Source: Propioniferax innocua (GTDB lineage: Bacteria; Actinomycetota; Actinomycetes; Propionibacteriales; Propionibacteriaceae). From it: DNA of 64,000 bases. The translations under genes and the position numbers were made by a program. Shown in pieces: positions 16,671 to 26,536 of the stretch; within the stretch, counting starts at the first letter, position 1; each line of letters starts with the position of its first letter. The notes below the pieces were generated by a model. The model did not search any database. It had not been told where the DNA came from and saw nothing but the letters and a program-made list of their open reading frames with translations. The DNA lies in the NCBI RefSeq assembly GCF_006716235.1, contig NZ_VFOR01000001.1, forward strand, positions 186,001-250,000, written 5' to 3'.

Positions 16671-18260
16671 TCAGGCCTCCGTTCCAGCAGTACGACGACG
16701 GCGCGTCCGCCCACCCACGACGTTGACGCCCACGCGGCTCTTGCCGAGCCCCGAGAGGGTATGGCCGCGCCCGAAGAATTTCGTGCGCAACAGCAGCATC
16801 GTCACCGGATGGGTGAAGGCGAAGACGATGACGAGATCGACCAGCGTCGTCAATCCGAGGGTGAAGGCGAACCCCTGCACTCCCCCGACGGCCAGGACAT
16901 AGAGCACCACGGCCGAGATCAGTGACACGGCGTCGGCGATCAGCAGCGTCGGATAAGCGGCCTTCCATCCACTCACGGCAGCCGAACGCACGGACCGGCC
17001 TTCGCGTATGTCATCACGTATGCGCTCGAAGTAGATGATGAACGAGTCTGCGGTGATGCCCACCGCGACGATCACACCGGCGATACCGGGAAGATTGAGG
17101 GCAAAACCCATCGACTCGCCCAGCAGTGTCATCAGCCCGTAGGTCAGCACACCGGCCAACACCAACGAGAGCATCATGATGACGCCCAGGCCGCGGTAAT
17201 AGAACAACCCGTAGAGAAGAACCAGTGCGAGCCCGACCGCGCCGGCAATGAGGCCGGCACGTAGCTGCTCGCCGCCGAGGGTGGGTGACACGGTGTCGAC
17301 CGACGAGACCTCGAACGCCAGCGGCAGGGCGCCATAGCGCAGGACGCTGGCGAGATCCTCCGCAGTGGCCTGGTTGAAATTGCCCTCGATCTGGGCCTGC
17401 CCACCGGGGATGGGTTCGCTGACCGAGGGAGCCGAGACGGTCTCACCGTCGAGAACGATCGCGAACTGATTCTGGGGCTCCTGCTTGGCAGCGAGTTCAC
17501 CGGTCGCGCTCTGGAAGGCCTTGCCACCCTCCTCGTTGAACTGCAGCGTCACCACGTAGGAGACGCCACCTTGCGGGATGCCGCTGCTTGCATCGGTCAC
17601 CTGATCGCCCTTGATGATCGCGGGTGTGAGCAAGTACTTGGTGGTGCCCTCCCTGTCGCAGGAGAACAACGGCTGGTCGCTGACATCCGGAGCCGGCATG
17701 TTGCACGTCCACCGTTGGAAGTCGGCGATATCCTGCTCGCTCGGCTCCCAGCCCAATGCCTCTGAAGGCGGAAGTCCTTCCCCCTCGGCGGTCGGTCGTG
17801 GGGCCGGCGGCGCCAACGGGAGCTCCGGTTGACGATTCGGGTCCTTGGCGCGCTCCTCATCGGTCTGTCCGGGGGTGCCTGCCTGTGAGTTCTCCACCGG
17901 CATGCCGACGTAGACACCGCGGAAGCGGAGCTCGGCGGTCTGGCCGACCATCTCGACAAGCTTGCCCTCATCGACATTGGGCACGCTGACGACGATCTGA
18001 CGATCGCCCGAAATGGCGACCTCGGACTCGCCGACACCCATGCTGTCGACGCGTTTCTGGATGATGCCGCGGGCCTCTTCCAAAGCTTCACCCGCGGGCG
18101 CACCACCGCCGTCGGTGCTGGCGGTGAGGGTGACCGTGGTGCCACCACGCAGGTCGAGCCCCAGTTTGGGTGTCCAGGCGTCGGTGGCGAACATGCCACC
18201 GATCATCGCGCCAACGGCGATGAACAGGGCCATCAGAATGCGTACGGGATACTTGGACAC
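16671..18260 (-). CDS. secD: Protein translocase subunit SecD
   Basis: 529 residues. TM1, then the LGLDLRGGTTVTL motif, the large extracellular P1 domain (about 45-340) which here contains a Pro/Ala-rich insertion near 150-175, then five helices including GIAGVIVAVGITADSFIIYFERI-type RND core sequence. Partner of SecF. Its gene starts three bases after yajC and its stop overlaps the secF ribosome site, so yajC-secD-secF is one translational unit. Confidence 0.95.
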   Translation of the reverse strand: MSKYPVRILMALFIAVGAMIGGMFATDAWTPKLGLDLRGGTTVTLTASTDGGGAPAGEALEEARGIIQKRVDSMGVGESEVAISGDRQIVVSVPNVDEGKLVEMVGQTAELRFRGVYVGMPVENSQAGTPGQTDEERAKDPNRQPELPLAPPAPRPTAEGEGLPPSEALGWEPSEQDIADFQRWTCNMPAPDVSDQPLFSCDREGTTKYLLTPAIIKGDQVTDASSGIPQGGVSYVVTLQFNEEGGKAFQSATGELAAKQEPQNQFAIVLDGETVSAPSVSEPIPGGQAQIEGNFNQATAEDLASVLRYGALPLAFEVSSVDTVSPTLGGEQLRAGLIAGAVGLALVLLYGLFYYRGLGVIMMLSLVLAGVLTYGLMTLLGESMGFALNLPGIAGVIVAVGITADSFIIYFERIRDDIREGRSVRSAAVSGWKAAYPTLLIADAVSLISAVVLYVLAVGGVQGFAFTLGLTTLVDLVIVFAFTHPVTMLLLRTKFFGRGHTLSGLGKSRVGVNVVGGRTRRRRTAGTEA

Positions 18261-18263
18261 AGA

Positions 18264-18608
18264 TCAGGCCTTCGCGTCTTCGTCCGGATCAGAGGGGTTG
18301 GCATCAGCCTGTGTGCTCTCATGCGGGCCATCGGCTTCGGACGCCGTCTCATCCACGCGGCGCAGAACCGCCACCTGTGCGGCCTGGATACGCACTCCGT
18401 CGGCGATCTCGAGCTCGAGATCCTCGCCGTCCCGTGCCGTGACACGTGCGTAGACGCCGCTGATGAGCATGACCTGATCTCCGACTCCCACGCCGCTCTG
18501 CAGATCCTGTTGCTCGCGCTGACGATTCAACTGGGGTCGGTAGAAGAAGAAGTAGAACATGGCGAGGAGAAACGCCATGAACACCAAGGGCATCACCAGA
18601 TCGGGCAT
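18264..18608 (-). CDS. yajC: Preprotein translocase accessory subunit YajC
   Basis: 114 residues: one N-terminal helix (LVMPLVFMAFLLAMFYFFFY), then the RPQLNRQREQQDLQ and GDQVMLISGVYARV segments that define YajC, and an acidic, Ser/Ala-rich tail. It associates with SecDF. First gene of yajC-secD-secF-apt-kch, about 140 bases downstream of ruvB. Confidence 0.9.
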   Translation of the reverse strand: MPDLVMPLVFMAFLLAMFYFFFYRPQLNRQREQQDLQSGVGVGDQVMLISGVYARVTARDGEDLELEIADGVRIQAAQVAVLRRVDETASEADGPHESTQADANPSDPDEDAKA

Positions 18609-18749
18609 GAACCTGCTATCTCAACGACGCGATTCCCACAAGGGCTGACTGCGGGAGTCTACATAGAACGAGCACGAATTCCCCAAGGCACGCGCCAACC
18701 TTGTGATCGGCCCCGTCTCTGCCCGGCGAATCGGCCACCACAGCGGTCG

Positions 18750-19838
18750 TCAGTCGGTGAGCCGGGGCTGCATGTTCGAAGGCATGTCGGGAGGCACCAT
18801 CCCGATGTGGGCCCAACCGGCAGCGGTCGCCACACGCCCCCGGGGTGTGCGCTGGAGAAAACCGAGTCGGATGAGGAAGGGCTCGGCGACCTCCTCGATC
18901 GTCTCGGCCTCTTCCGCCACGGCCATGGCCAAGGTCGTGACACCGACCGGCCCACCCTCGAACTTGCCGCACAAAGCTTCCAACACACTGCGGTCGAGAC
19001 GATCCAACCCCAGTTCATCCACTTCGTAGAGTGTCAAGGCTGCTCGCGCCACCGTGAGATCAACCGATCCGTCTCCGCGAACCTGGGCGTAGTCACGGAC
19101 CCGGCGCAGCAACCGGTTCGCGATGCGGGGGGTGCCACGTGACCGGGAGGCGATCTCCGCGGCGGCGTCGGCATCGATCTGCAGACCGACCAGACCTGCG
19201 GAACGATGCACGATCCGCTCCAGCGCGGGCTGTTCGTAGTAATCGAGCTGCGCGGTGAAACCGAATCGGTCCCGGAGTGGCCCGGGCAGCAACCCGGCCC
19301 GCGTCGTGGCACCAACGAGCGTGAACCGAGGAATGTCCAGGGGGATGGCGGTGGCACCGGGCCCCTTCCCGACGACGATGTCGACACGGAAGTCCTCCAT
19401 GGCGAGGTAGAGCATCTCCTCGGCCGGCCGGGACATCCGATGGATCTCGTCCAGGAAGAAGACCTCCCCCTCCACCAGACCCGAGAGGATCGCCGCCAGA
19501 TCACCGGCATGTTGGATCGCCGGTCCGGAGGAGATGCGGATCGGCGCGCCCATCTCCTCCGCGATGATCATGGCCAGGGTCGTCTTCCCCAACCCGGGAG
19601 GGCCCGAGAGCAGCACATGGTCGGGCGGCGTGTCGCGATGCCGGGCCGCATCCAGCACGAGCCCGAGCTGATCGGCGACCCGGCTCTGCCCGGCGAAGTC
19701 AGCCAACTGCTTGGGTCGCAGGGCGGCCTCGGCCGCGCTCTCGCTCTGGTCCGCCCACGGGTCGAGCGCACCACCGGCGTGCGGCCGAGCCTGGGACTGC
19801 TTGTCATCTTCGGGCGTCATGTCGTCGATGGGAGCCAA
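18750..19838 (-). CDS. ruvB: Holliday junction branch migration ATPase RuvB
   Basis: 362 residues. Walker A GPPGLGKT at 79-86, Walker B FFLDEIH, sensor-1 [10 protein letters not shown] and Arg finger region LRDRFG, then the winged helix ending in [17 protein letters not shown]. Hexameric motor that drives Holliday-junction branch migration with RuvA. About 40 extra N-terminal residues precede the usual LRP...FIGQ start. Gene follows ruvA by five bases. Confidence 0.95.
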   Translation of the reverse strand: MAPIDDMTPEDDKQSQARPHAGGALDPWADQSESAAEAALRPKQLADFAGQSRVADQLGLVLDAARHRDTPPDHVLLSGPPGLGKTTLAMIIAEEMGAPIRISSGPAIQHAGDLAAILSGLVEGEVFFLDEIHRMSRPAEEMLYLAMEDFRVDIVVGKGPGATAIPLDIPRFTLVGATTRAGLLPGPLRDRFGFTAQLDYYEQPALERIVHRSAGLVGLQIDADAAAEIASRSRGTPRIANRLLRRVRDYAQVRGDGSVDLTVARAALTLYEVDELGLDRLDRSVLEALCGKFEGGPVGVTTLAMAVAEEAETIEEVAEPFLIRLGFLQRTPRGRVATAAGWAHIGMVPPDMPSNMQPRLTD

Positions 19839-19843
19839 TCTGA

Positions 19844-20449
19844 TCAGCGTTTCTTCGCGAAGGTCTGGAGAGCCGCGCGCATGAGCACGGCCACGTCGGT
19901 CTCGTCCTCGGCCATCGGCGCGATCGCATCACAGGCCGATTCGGCATCCTTGGCCGACCATCCCAGACCCTCCAAGCCCTCGGCCACCTGACGGCGCCAC
20001 GCTCCTGCGTCCGATGGGCTGGTGGAGATGTCGTCTCGAACGGCGCCGAGGGCATGGACCTTGTCCTTGAGCTCGAGGATGATCTTCTGGGCCGTCTTGG
20101 ACCCGATCCCGGGCGTCTGGGCCAGACGCTTGGGGTCCTCCCCCGCGATCGCTTCGACGAATCCGTCGGCGCCGAGGACGGCCATCATCGCCTGGGCGAT
20201 GCGCGGCCCCACCCCCGATGCGCTCTGCGCCAGTTCGAAGCAGTCCCGTTCATCGGGGTTCGAGAACGCGTAGAGCGTCAGTGAATCCTCCCGCACCACC
20301 AATGAGGTGTGCAGTTCGGCGCGTTCGCCCAAGCGGACCGCGGCGGAGGTCTCGGGCGTGCACTCGGCCCGGACCCCCAGGCCGCCAAGATCGACCACCA
20401 CGTGGGTTCCACCCGCTGCTGTCACCGTCCCGTGCAGATGCGCGATCAT
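19844..20449 (-). CDS. ruvA: Holliday junction DNA-binding protein RuvA
   Basis: 201 residues: N-terminal OB fold ([23 protein letters not shown]), two helix-hairpin-helix motifs ([16 protein letters not shown] and [19 protein letters not shown]) and the C-terminal RuvB-contact domain. Start overlaps the ruvC stop (ATGA). Confidence 0.95.
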   Translation of the reverse strand: MIAHLHGTVTAAGGTHVVVDLGGLGVRAECTPETSAAVRLGERAELHTSLVVREDSLTLYAFSNPDERDCFELAQSASGVGPRIAQAMMAVLGADGFVEAIAGEDPKRLAQTPGIGSKTAQKIILELKDKVHALGAVRDDISTSPSDAGAWRRQVAEGLEGLGWSAKDAESACDAIAPMAEDETDVAVLMRAALQTFAKKR

Positions 20450-21099
20450 GTCGTGGTCCTTCCCCGGCTGGCCGGCTTTCTGATTCCAGTTCTTGCGTTC
20501 GTCGAGGCCGTGGCCTTCGCACGAGCCTGCGACACCGCACGACGCTGACGCTCGGCGATCTCCTGTGCCCGGGCCTCAAGGTCGGGACGCTGACGCCCAC
20601 GAGCCGCCACGGCCTCGGTGATCCGGTTCTTCGTGGCGCCACGCCACAGGTGACAGATCGCAAGGGCAGCGGCGTCGGCCGCATCGGCGGGTCGCGGCGG
20701 GGCGTCCAACGACAGGATCCGCGTGACCATCGTGGTGATCTGGGCCTTGTCGGCACGACCCGACCCGGTGATCGCCGCCTTGATCTCGCTGGGGGTGTGT
20801 TCAGCGACCGGAATCCCACGTCGTGCTCCCACCATCATCGCGGTACCAGCCGCCTGCGCGGTCCCGATGACGGTGTTGAGGTTGTTCTGGGCGAAGACGC
20901 GCTCCACGGCCACCACATCGGGCAGCCATCGTTCCATCAGCGCGTCGAGCTCGGCCTCGATCGTCACCAGACGACGTGGGGTGTCAAGGTCGGCATCGGT
21001 GCGGACCACGCTCACGTGCAACAGCATCGGAGAGCGAGAGCCTTCGACCACGGCCACACCGCAACGCGTCAGACCGGGGTCGACGCCGAGTACCCGCAT
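20446..21099 (-). CDS. ruvC: Holliday junction resolvase RuvC
   Basis: 217 residues from the ATG at 21099, preceded by AGGGAG. Catalytic acids: Asp7 in RVLGVDPGLTRCG, Glu in VAVERVFAQNN, and the Asp pair in ADAADAAALAICH. It cuts Holliday junctions symmetrically. The C-terminus runs some 35 residues past the usual end with an Arg/Ala/Thr-rich tail (RAKATASTNARTGIRKP). First gene of ruvCAB; the upstream frame is unsupported. Confidence 0.93.
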   Translation of the reverse strand: MRVLGVDPGLTRCGVAVVEGSRSPMLLHVSVVRTDADLDTPRRLVTIEAELDALMERWLPDVVAVERVFAQNNLNTVIGTAQAAGTAMMVGARRGIPVAEHTPSEIKAAITGSGRADKAQITTMVTRILSLDAPPRPADAADAAALAICHLWRGATKNRITEAVAARGRQRPDLEARAQEIAERQRRAVSQARAKATASTNARTGIRKPASRGRTTT

Positions 21100-21223
21100 G
21101 CCCACTCCCTTCGGCCTGCCGCCACCTGGGGCATGGCCGGCATCGACCAGAACGTACGTTCGATCCCACCTTAGGCGCACCGAAGAATCCCGGCAGATGG
21201 ACACGCCGGGGCCCGGTGCGCGC

Positions 21224-21229
21224 TACCTT
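21224..21229 (+). promoter_or_regulatory. -10 box, probable leaderless promoter of the patatin-like gene
   Basis: TACCTT, seven bases, then ATG at 21237. Confidence 0.45.
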
Positions 21230-21236
21230 GACACCT

Positions 21237-22196
21237 ATGGGACGGATCGCATTGGTGCTCGGCTCGGGAGGTGCGCGGGGTTATGCGCACATCGGCGTCA
21301 TCCAAGTGCTCGAAGAACGGGGGCACGAGGTGGCCGCCGTCTCGGGAGCATCCATGGGGGCCCTCATCGGAGGGCTCCACGTGGCCGGGAAACTGGGCGA
21401 ATTCACCGGCTGGGCCCTCGGCCTCAAGCAATTCGACGTGCTCCGGATGATGGATCTCACGGTGCGAGAACCAGGGCTCGTGCGCGGCGACCGCATCACT
21501 CGCTACCTGAGCGGTCTGCTCGACGGGATCCAGATCGAGGACTCCCCCATTCCCTACACCGCGGTGGCGACCGACCTTGGTTCTCGCCGAGAGGTGTGGT
21601 TCCAGCAGGGTCCCATGGACGTGGCGATCCGTGCCTCCATCGCCATGCCGAGCTTCATCACCCCCGTGGTGGTGGGTGACCGTCTCCTCATCGACGGCGG
21701 TGTGGTCAATCCGCTACCCATCGAGCCCACCCTGTCGACGCCGGTCGATGCGACCGTCGCCGTCGAGCTCAACGGACCGAGCCGCGCTGACAGCCGGAAC
21801 AAGGACATCGCAATCAGCACGCCTTACCACGCCAGCGCAGATGAAGTCGATCAGGAATCCACCGGACGCGACTGGCTGGAGCGTTTTCGCATGGGCGCGG
21901 TTGACCTGTTCGCCCAGACCGCCTGGGCACGTAAGAACGTCGATCCGGCCCGGAGCAACGACCTGTATCGGCTCGGCCCGGCTCCCAAGGGCCTCAGCTA
22001 TCTCGATCTTGTCGCCCAGAGCGTGGACATGATGGGGTCGATGATCGCGCGCTATCGGTCGGCAAGCAATCCGCCGGACGTGGCCATCCAGATCCCGCAC
22101 GACGCGGCACGTGTCTCGGAATTCCACCGCGCATCCGGCATGATCACGCTCGGACGCAAACTGGCAATCGAGGCCCTGGACCGAGCAGGGCTCTGA
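21237..22196 (+). CDS. Patatin-like phospholipase/esterase (RssA type)
   Basis: 319 residues. Oxyanion loop GSGGARG at 9-15, nucleophile elbow GASMG (Ser39) and the catalytic Asp in LIDGGVVNP (Asp153), the complete Ser-Asp dyad of patatins. The bacterial RssA group are intracellular serine hydrolases acting on lipids or acyl esters; the substrate is unknown. Transcribed alone, divergent from ruvC and convergent with yebC. Confidence 0.88.
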   Translation: MGRIALVLGSGGARGYAHIGVIQVLEERGHEVAAVSGASMGALIGGLHVAGKLGEFTGWALGLKQFDVLRMMDLTVREPGLVRGDRITRYLSGLLDGIQIEDSPIPYTAVATDLGSRREVWFQQGPMDVAIRASIAMPSFITPVVVGDRLLIDGGVVNPLPIEPTLSTPVDATVAVELNGPSRADSRNKDIAISTPYHASADEVDQESTGRDWLERFRMGAVDLFAQTAWARKNVDPARSNDLYRLGPAPKGLSYLDLVAQSVDMMGSMIARYRSASNPPDVAIQIPHDAARVSEFHRASGMITLGRKLAIEALDRAGL

Positions 22197-22220
22197 GGAC
22201 CTCCCGGAGGAGGAACCGGA

Positions 22221-22970
22221 TCAGTCGTCGTCCTCGGGCAACTGCGCGTTGTGGTAGATGTTCTGCACATCGTCGCAGTCCTCGAGCACATCGATGATCT
22301 GTTCGAGCTTGGCTCCGTCCGCAGCGTCCAGTGGCGTCTCGTAGTCGGCCACGAAGCGCACTTCGGCGACATCGTAATCGAGCCCGGCGGCCTGCACGGC
22401 CTTGCGGATCTCGACGACATCGTTCGGATCACACTCGATCACGAAACCATCACCGAGGTCGATGACATCCTCGGGGCCGGCTTCCAACGTCACCTCGAGC
22501 AGCTCGTCCTCGGTGACCGTGCGGCCGTCCTGCTCACGCGGCACCTCCACCACGCCCTTGCGCTGGTAGATGCGGGAGACCGATCCCGCGTCGGCCATGG
22601 TGCCGCCGTTACGAGTGACAGCCACGCGCACCTCGGAGGCCGATCGGTTCCGGTTGTCGGTCAGGCACTCGATGTAGATCGCGCTGCCGGCGGGGCCCAT
22701 CGCCTCGTAGAACAGGGTCTCGTACTGTGCGCCGCCTTCCTCGGCGCCCGAACCGCGCTTCACTGCGCGATCGATGTTGTCGTTGGGCACCGAGTTCTTC
22801 TTGGCCTTCTGGATGGCGTCATACAGGGTCGGGTTGCCGGCCGGATCACCACCACCAAGACGCGCCGCGACCTCGACGTTCTTCACCAGCTTGGCGAAGA
22901 GCTTGCCTCGCTTGGCGTCGATGATCGCCTTCTTGTGCTTCGTGGTGGCCCACTTGGAATGTCCGGCCAT
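22221..22970 (-). CDS. yebC: YebC/PmpR-family protein
   Basis: 249 residues starting [25 protein letters not shown], the invariant family start; internal GGxxxP and [18 protein letters not shown] motifs are present. Members were long annotated as transcription regulators, and recent work connects them to translation of proline-rich stretches and mitochondrial COX1 (TACO1). Good ribosome site GGAGGGAG. Sits upstream of the ruv genes as in many actinobacteria, here separated from ruvC by the opposite-strand patatin gene. Confidence 0.92.
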   Translation of the reverse strand: MAGHSKWATTKHKKAIIDAKRGKLFAKLVKNVEVAARLGGGDPAGNPTLYDAIQKAKKNSVPNDNIDRAVKRGSGAEEGGAQYETLFYEAMGPAGSAIYIECLTDNRNRSASEVRVAVTRNGGTMADAGSVSRIYQRKGVVEVPREQDGRTVTEDELLEVTLEAGPEDVIDLGDGFVIECDPNDVVEIRKAVQAAGLDYDVAEVRFVADYETPLDAADGAKLEQIIDVLEDCDDVQNIYHNAQLPEDDD

Positions 22971-23016
22971 GGTTCTCCCTCCAGAAGGAATCTGATGTCA
23001 ACAGGAACGCATCGGG

Positions 23017-24054
23017 TCAGAGGCGTTCTGAAGCCTGTGCGATGGTCTCGCGCAACCCGAACTGAACGATCGTGTCCCTCGACTGGTACCCGACCGAACC
23101 ATACAGACCCAAGCCTTCGGGTTCCTTGCGGAAGTCCACGCCGAGCCCGCCACCGACCAGTCCGGCGCGTCGGAAGGAGCCCAGCGACGCCTGCAACAAC
23201 GCTCGCCCGATACCGCGTCCACGCCAGTCGGGCAGGACGCCGAGCCGGTCGGTCCAGCCCTCCGCCGCATCGGTCCCCCAGTCGAGCACCGAGCTCAGGG
23301 CATAGCCGACCATCGACCCGTCGTCGGTCATCGCAACCCACGACCATTCGGGACGCGCGGTCGAGACACTCAACGACTCCAGCCACTGCTCTGGATCGAT
23401 GTGGCGCACTCCCGGCTCGGTGGCGAAGGCCGTGTTGTGGGTCGTGCGCACGGCGTCGGCCATCCACGGAAGGAAGGGGCAGATCGAGATGCCCTCCAGG
23501 TGGTTCGGCGTGGTCCGGCTGTCAGGATCGACGCTGTCGAAACGGCAGTGCCAGTCGATGAACCATCGTTGGGGTGTGAATCCGTTGTCGGTCAGCAGCG
23601 TCTTGCGTCGTTCATCTCGATCCTCACTGATGGAGAGGATCTCCAAGGCGTCCTGATCTGTGTCGGGATCCGAATCGGAGCAGGAGATCGCAATCTCACG
23701 CGCGCGGTCGATCTGCCACTCGATCATGGATTCACCGATGCGTTGGTGACGATAACCCGGGTGAACCTCACCGAGCAGCCGGAACTGCTTCGGGCCGCTG
23801 CTCCCGTCCTCGGCGTCCTGCCCGATCAGCCACGTCATGGCCACGGCGCTGTCGCCGCCGAATCCGATGAGCAGGTGTGAATCATCCCGTTCCGACGCAT
23901 GATCCAAGATGTTCGCGATCTCAGCCGAAGAGACGGTCACCTCACGCTGGTCGATGTATTCGACCGCCTCGATGAGGTCAGTGAGCGTACGCAGATCGTC
24001 GCTGGTGGCGTCACGCCATTCCAGCGGCGTCACATCATCGAGTGCATGCGTCAT
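23017..24054 (-). CDS. Tandem GNAT acetyltransferase
   Basis: 345 residues with two GNAT folds. The N-terminal half (about 1-165) contains FRLLGEVHPGYRHQRIGESMIEW, and the C-terminal half has the better acetyl-CoA loop DRLGVLPDWRGRGIGRALLQASL near 265-287. The arrangement resembles mycothiol synthase MshD, but the binding motifs are not specific enough to claim it. Forty-six bases upstream of yebC on the same strand; GGGGAG ribosome site precedes the ATG. Confidence 0.75.
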   Translation of the reverse strand: MTHALDDVTPLEWRDATSDDLRTLTDLIEAVEYIDQREVTVSSAEIANILDHASERDDSHLLIGFGGDSAVAMTWLIGQDAEDGSSGPKQFRLLGEVHPGYRHQRIGESMIEWQIDRAREIAISCSDSDPDTDQDALEILSISEDRDERRKTLLTDNGFTPQRWFIDWHCRFDSVDPDSRTTPNHLEGISICPFLPWMADAVRTTHNTAFATEPGVRHIDPEQWLESLSVSTARPEWSWVAMTDDGSMVGYALSSVLDWGTDAAEGWTDRLGVLPDWRGRGIGRALLQASLGSFRRAGLVGGGLGVDFRKEPEGLGLYGSVGYQSRDTIVQFGLRETIAQASERL

Positions 24055-24166
24055 CGTCTCTGCTCCCCATCCGCCCCGAGCACCGGACCGAGCAACCAGT
24101 TTAGGCGTACCGGTCAGGGGCGCTGTGATCCCGGGTCAGAGGAGATCCTTTCCTCACACCACCGCG

Positions 24167-24988
24167 TCAGCGCCAGATGGAGCGACGTCGGGACGACTTG
24201 TCCGCCCCGGGAGCCGAATTGCTCCAGATCCGACGCCACGTGGCGTGGTCTGGCTGCGGAGAATCAGTCTCGGGGGTGGTGAGGGCCTTCCACCACGATG
24301 TGGCCCCCTCGGCGAGGAGCGAAGCCACAGCGGCACGTGAACGGCTCGCGGCGGTGTCATAGGGCTCGATGGAGATCGGTGCTCCGAAGCGCACGTGGAC
24401 CTCGTCGCCGTTGAACGACCCCTGCACTGCAGCGGGAGCGATCCGCACTCCGGCTCGATGGGCCAGTTCGGCGCCGAAGGGGTGGAAACCGCCAAGCTCG
24501 CCATCGGTGCTGATTTCGGACTCGGGAAAGAACAGCACCGTTCCGCCGCGCTGAAGCCAACGCACCAGACGACCGCCACCGATCCGTGGACGATCCACGT
24601 TCACCTCGGCCAGTGGCAGCCGCATCCACTGCTGAAAGTTGGGCCGACGAAGGACGACGAGCGTGTGTCGACGACGCTCGGCGGGAAGCGCCGCCAGAAC
24701 ACGGCCCGGGTCGGCGTCATCGGCCATATTGGCCACGATCACCAACGGACCGCGCCCGAGCAGGTGCTCTCCCAGCCCCGTTCCTTCGGCATGGAACTTT
24801 GCTCGTAGCGCGACCGGAGCGGTCGAATGAGGCATCACCGGCAGGCCTCGGATCGGCTTGGGGGCGTTCTTGGGTCCCTTCCAGCCACGGTGGCCGACAA
24901 GGCGTCGGATATCTGCCAGGGCCTGCTTCCACATGCTCTGCCGTCGCTGCCCACCACCGTGTGCCCACGTGGCCGGTTCGCGGCTCAT
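24167..24988 (-). CDS. PlsC-like acyltransferase lacking the usual catalytic His
   Basis: 273 residues with the order of motifs of 1-acylglycerol-3-phosphate acyltransferases, but the block that should read HxxxxD is NMADDAD at 87-93, and the FPEGTR block is FFPESEIS at 153-160. Glycerol-binding and later motifs (RIAPAAVQGSFNGDEVHVRFG) are recognisable. Loss of the His argues against ordinary acyltransferase chemistry. Translationally coupled to the LarA-like gene (ATGA overlap), and third in the set hisA, acyl-CoA reductase, LarA-like, this gene. It could bind acyl chains or lysolipid without catalysis. Confidence 0.65.
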   Translation of the reverse strand: MSREPATWAHGGGQRRQSMWKQALADIRRLVGHRGWKGPKNAPKPIRGLPVMPHSTAPVALRAKFHAEGTGLGEHLLGRGPLVIVANMADDADPGRVLAALPAERRRHTLVVLRRPNFQQWMRLPLAEVNVDRPRIGGGRLVRWLQRGGTVLFFPESEISTDGELGGFHPFGAELAHRAGVRIAPAAVQGSFNGDEVHVRFGAPISIEPYDTAASRSRAAVASLLAEGATSWWKALTTPETDSPQPDHATWRRIWSNSAPGADKSSRRRSIWR

Positions 24989-26535
24989 GCCGAGACCCCG
25001 CCGGTGACGTCAGCGACCATTGAAGGCGGCGTGTGCATGTATGTGATGGAGGGCTGGCGTCCCACCGCATTGGATGCGATCTCCAAGGCATCGGCCAGCG
25101 TGGTGGCGGCCCGCATGCCCAGCCGCTCGGCGCTCGCGCGGTCGGCGCCCACCCAGATGATGTCGGCGCAGTGCTCACGAGCGGGCTGCATCGCGTTCCA
25201 CAACCACAGCGGGTGTGCCCCGTGGAAGGCCCCCTGCGCGCGGTACAGGTGCGTGTACCAGGCGTCGGAGAGGAACTTCTGCTCGAACTCGTCACGGATC
25301 CGCTGCGGGTCAGAGGTCTCCTGCAACGTGGTGTTGAAGAAGTCCTCGCTGGCGGAGTGTCGACGCGAGTTGAACGCCTGCATCAGCGGGTGGAAACAGA
25401 TCATGACGCCGCCGCGACGCACCACCGGCGTACCGGTGTGCTGGCCGAACGTGCGTCCGAGTACATCCCAGGCGGCGATGAGCGGATTCATGACCGAGTC
25501 ATGGTTGTGCTCGGTGGTGCTTGCAGGACCGGCGATCATCACGTCAGCCTGGCCCTCGATCGGAACGATCTGCTGTTCGAGCAATCGCGCACGTGTCATC
25601 TCCGAGACCTTCGCAACCTCACCCCCCACCAGGGCGATGGCACCGTATGCGCCTGGGTTCCGCTCGAAGAACGCGCGACGGACTCGGTGGGGTGCCACGT
25701 TGAGTGCCTGACGCAGCGCCAGGAGACCGGCTCTGTCACCGAGGTTCCACTCCCATTCACGCTTGCCGAGGAATGCGAGACGTTCGGGGTACAGCGACTG
25801 ATCCAGCGCCACTTCGATCTGCAGTACCGACAGCTTGTCGGACAGAACTTCCTCCACCTGGGAGGTGACCTTCCCGGAGGTGTCGGAGAGCTGCGCCCAG
25901 ACCGTCTCCGTGGCGGTTGCGCCGGTGGCGATCTGGTTCCACCCGACATGACCGGGCTCGGTGCCGATGACCACGTTGACCACCAAGTCTGCCTTGGCCA
26001 GGCGACTGTTGATGCGCACCGACACCCCGTCATCGGTGGCGCCGATCTCGGTGAGATTGGAGTCGTCGGTGGCGTCGTGGGTGTCCAGGAGACCTTCATC
26101 GTGGAAGGAACGGAAGACACGTTCGCCCACGAGAGCGCGCAAGGCTTCGGTGTCGGGGCGTGCATGCAGGCCATTTGCGGCGAGCAGGGAGACCTCTTTC
26201 ACCCCTGCCTCGGCAAGACGTCCGACAACAGCCTCGAGGATGCGGATCCGCAGATCGACGCCTCCCATCGGCGGGGCTGGACGATGCGCAGAGGTGAAGA
26301 CGATGGCGACCCGCTCCGCCCCCGCCACGCGGTCGGTGAGCGGCGCGCTGTCGAGCGGGGCGTCGACGGCAGCGGAGATGGCCTCATCCACGTCGGGGAG
26401 GGCCGGCAGCGATTCCGCCGGGTAGGCGACGCGTGTGCCGACCGGCAGCTTCTCCAGCCGACACCCCGCGCCTTGAGGAATCAGCAGCGCAGGTGTTCGC
26501 TTGTCCACATCGAGCACGAATCCCGGGCGGGCCAT
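24985..26535 (-). CDS. LarA-like (DUF2088) nickel-pincer racemase family protein
   Basis: 516 residues from the ATG at 26535, with GGAGAA upstream; the open frame continues above but inside the reductase gene. Family marks: FTSAHRPAPPMGG near residue 87, GLHARPDTEALRALVGERV, DLVVNVVIGTEPGHVGWNQI, and GGVMICFHPLMQAF. LarA uses a nickel-pincer nucleotide to racemise lactate and other 2-hydroxy acids; many homologues have unknown substrates, and no larBCE cofactor genes are in the window. Its lipid-gene neighbours suggest a hydroxyacyl substrate, which is only inference. Confidence 0.7.
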   Translation of the reverse strand: MARPGFVLDVDKRTPALLIPQGAGCRLEKLPVGTRVAYPAESLPALPDVDEAISAAVDAPLDSAPLTDRVAGAERVAIVFTSAHRPAPPMGGVDLRIRILEAVVGRLAEAGVKEVSLLAANGLHARPDTEALRALVGERVFRSFHDEGLLDTHDATDDSNLTEIGATDDGVSVRINSRLAKADLVVNVVIGTEPGHVGWNQIATGATATETVWAQLSDTSGKVTSQVEEVLSDKLSVLQIEVALDQSLYPERLAFLGKREWEWNLGDRAGLLALRQALNVAPHRVRRAFFERNPGAYGAIALVGGEVAKVSEMTRARLLEQQIVPIEGQADVMIAGPASTTEHNHDSVMNPLIAAWDVLGRTFGQHTGTPVVRRGGVMICFHPLMQAFNSRRHSASEDFFNTTLQETSDPQRIRDEFEQKFLSDAWYTHLYRAQGAFHGAHPLWLWNAMQPAREHCADIIWVGADRASAERLGMRAATTLADALEIASNAVGRQPSITYMHTPPSMVADVTGGVSA

Positions 26536-26536
26536 C

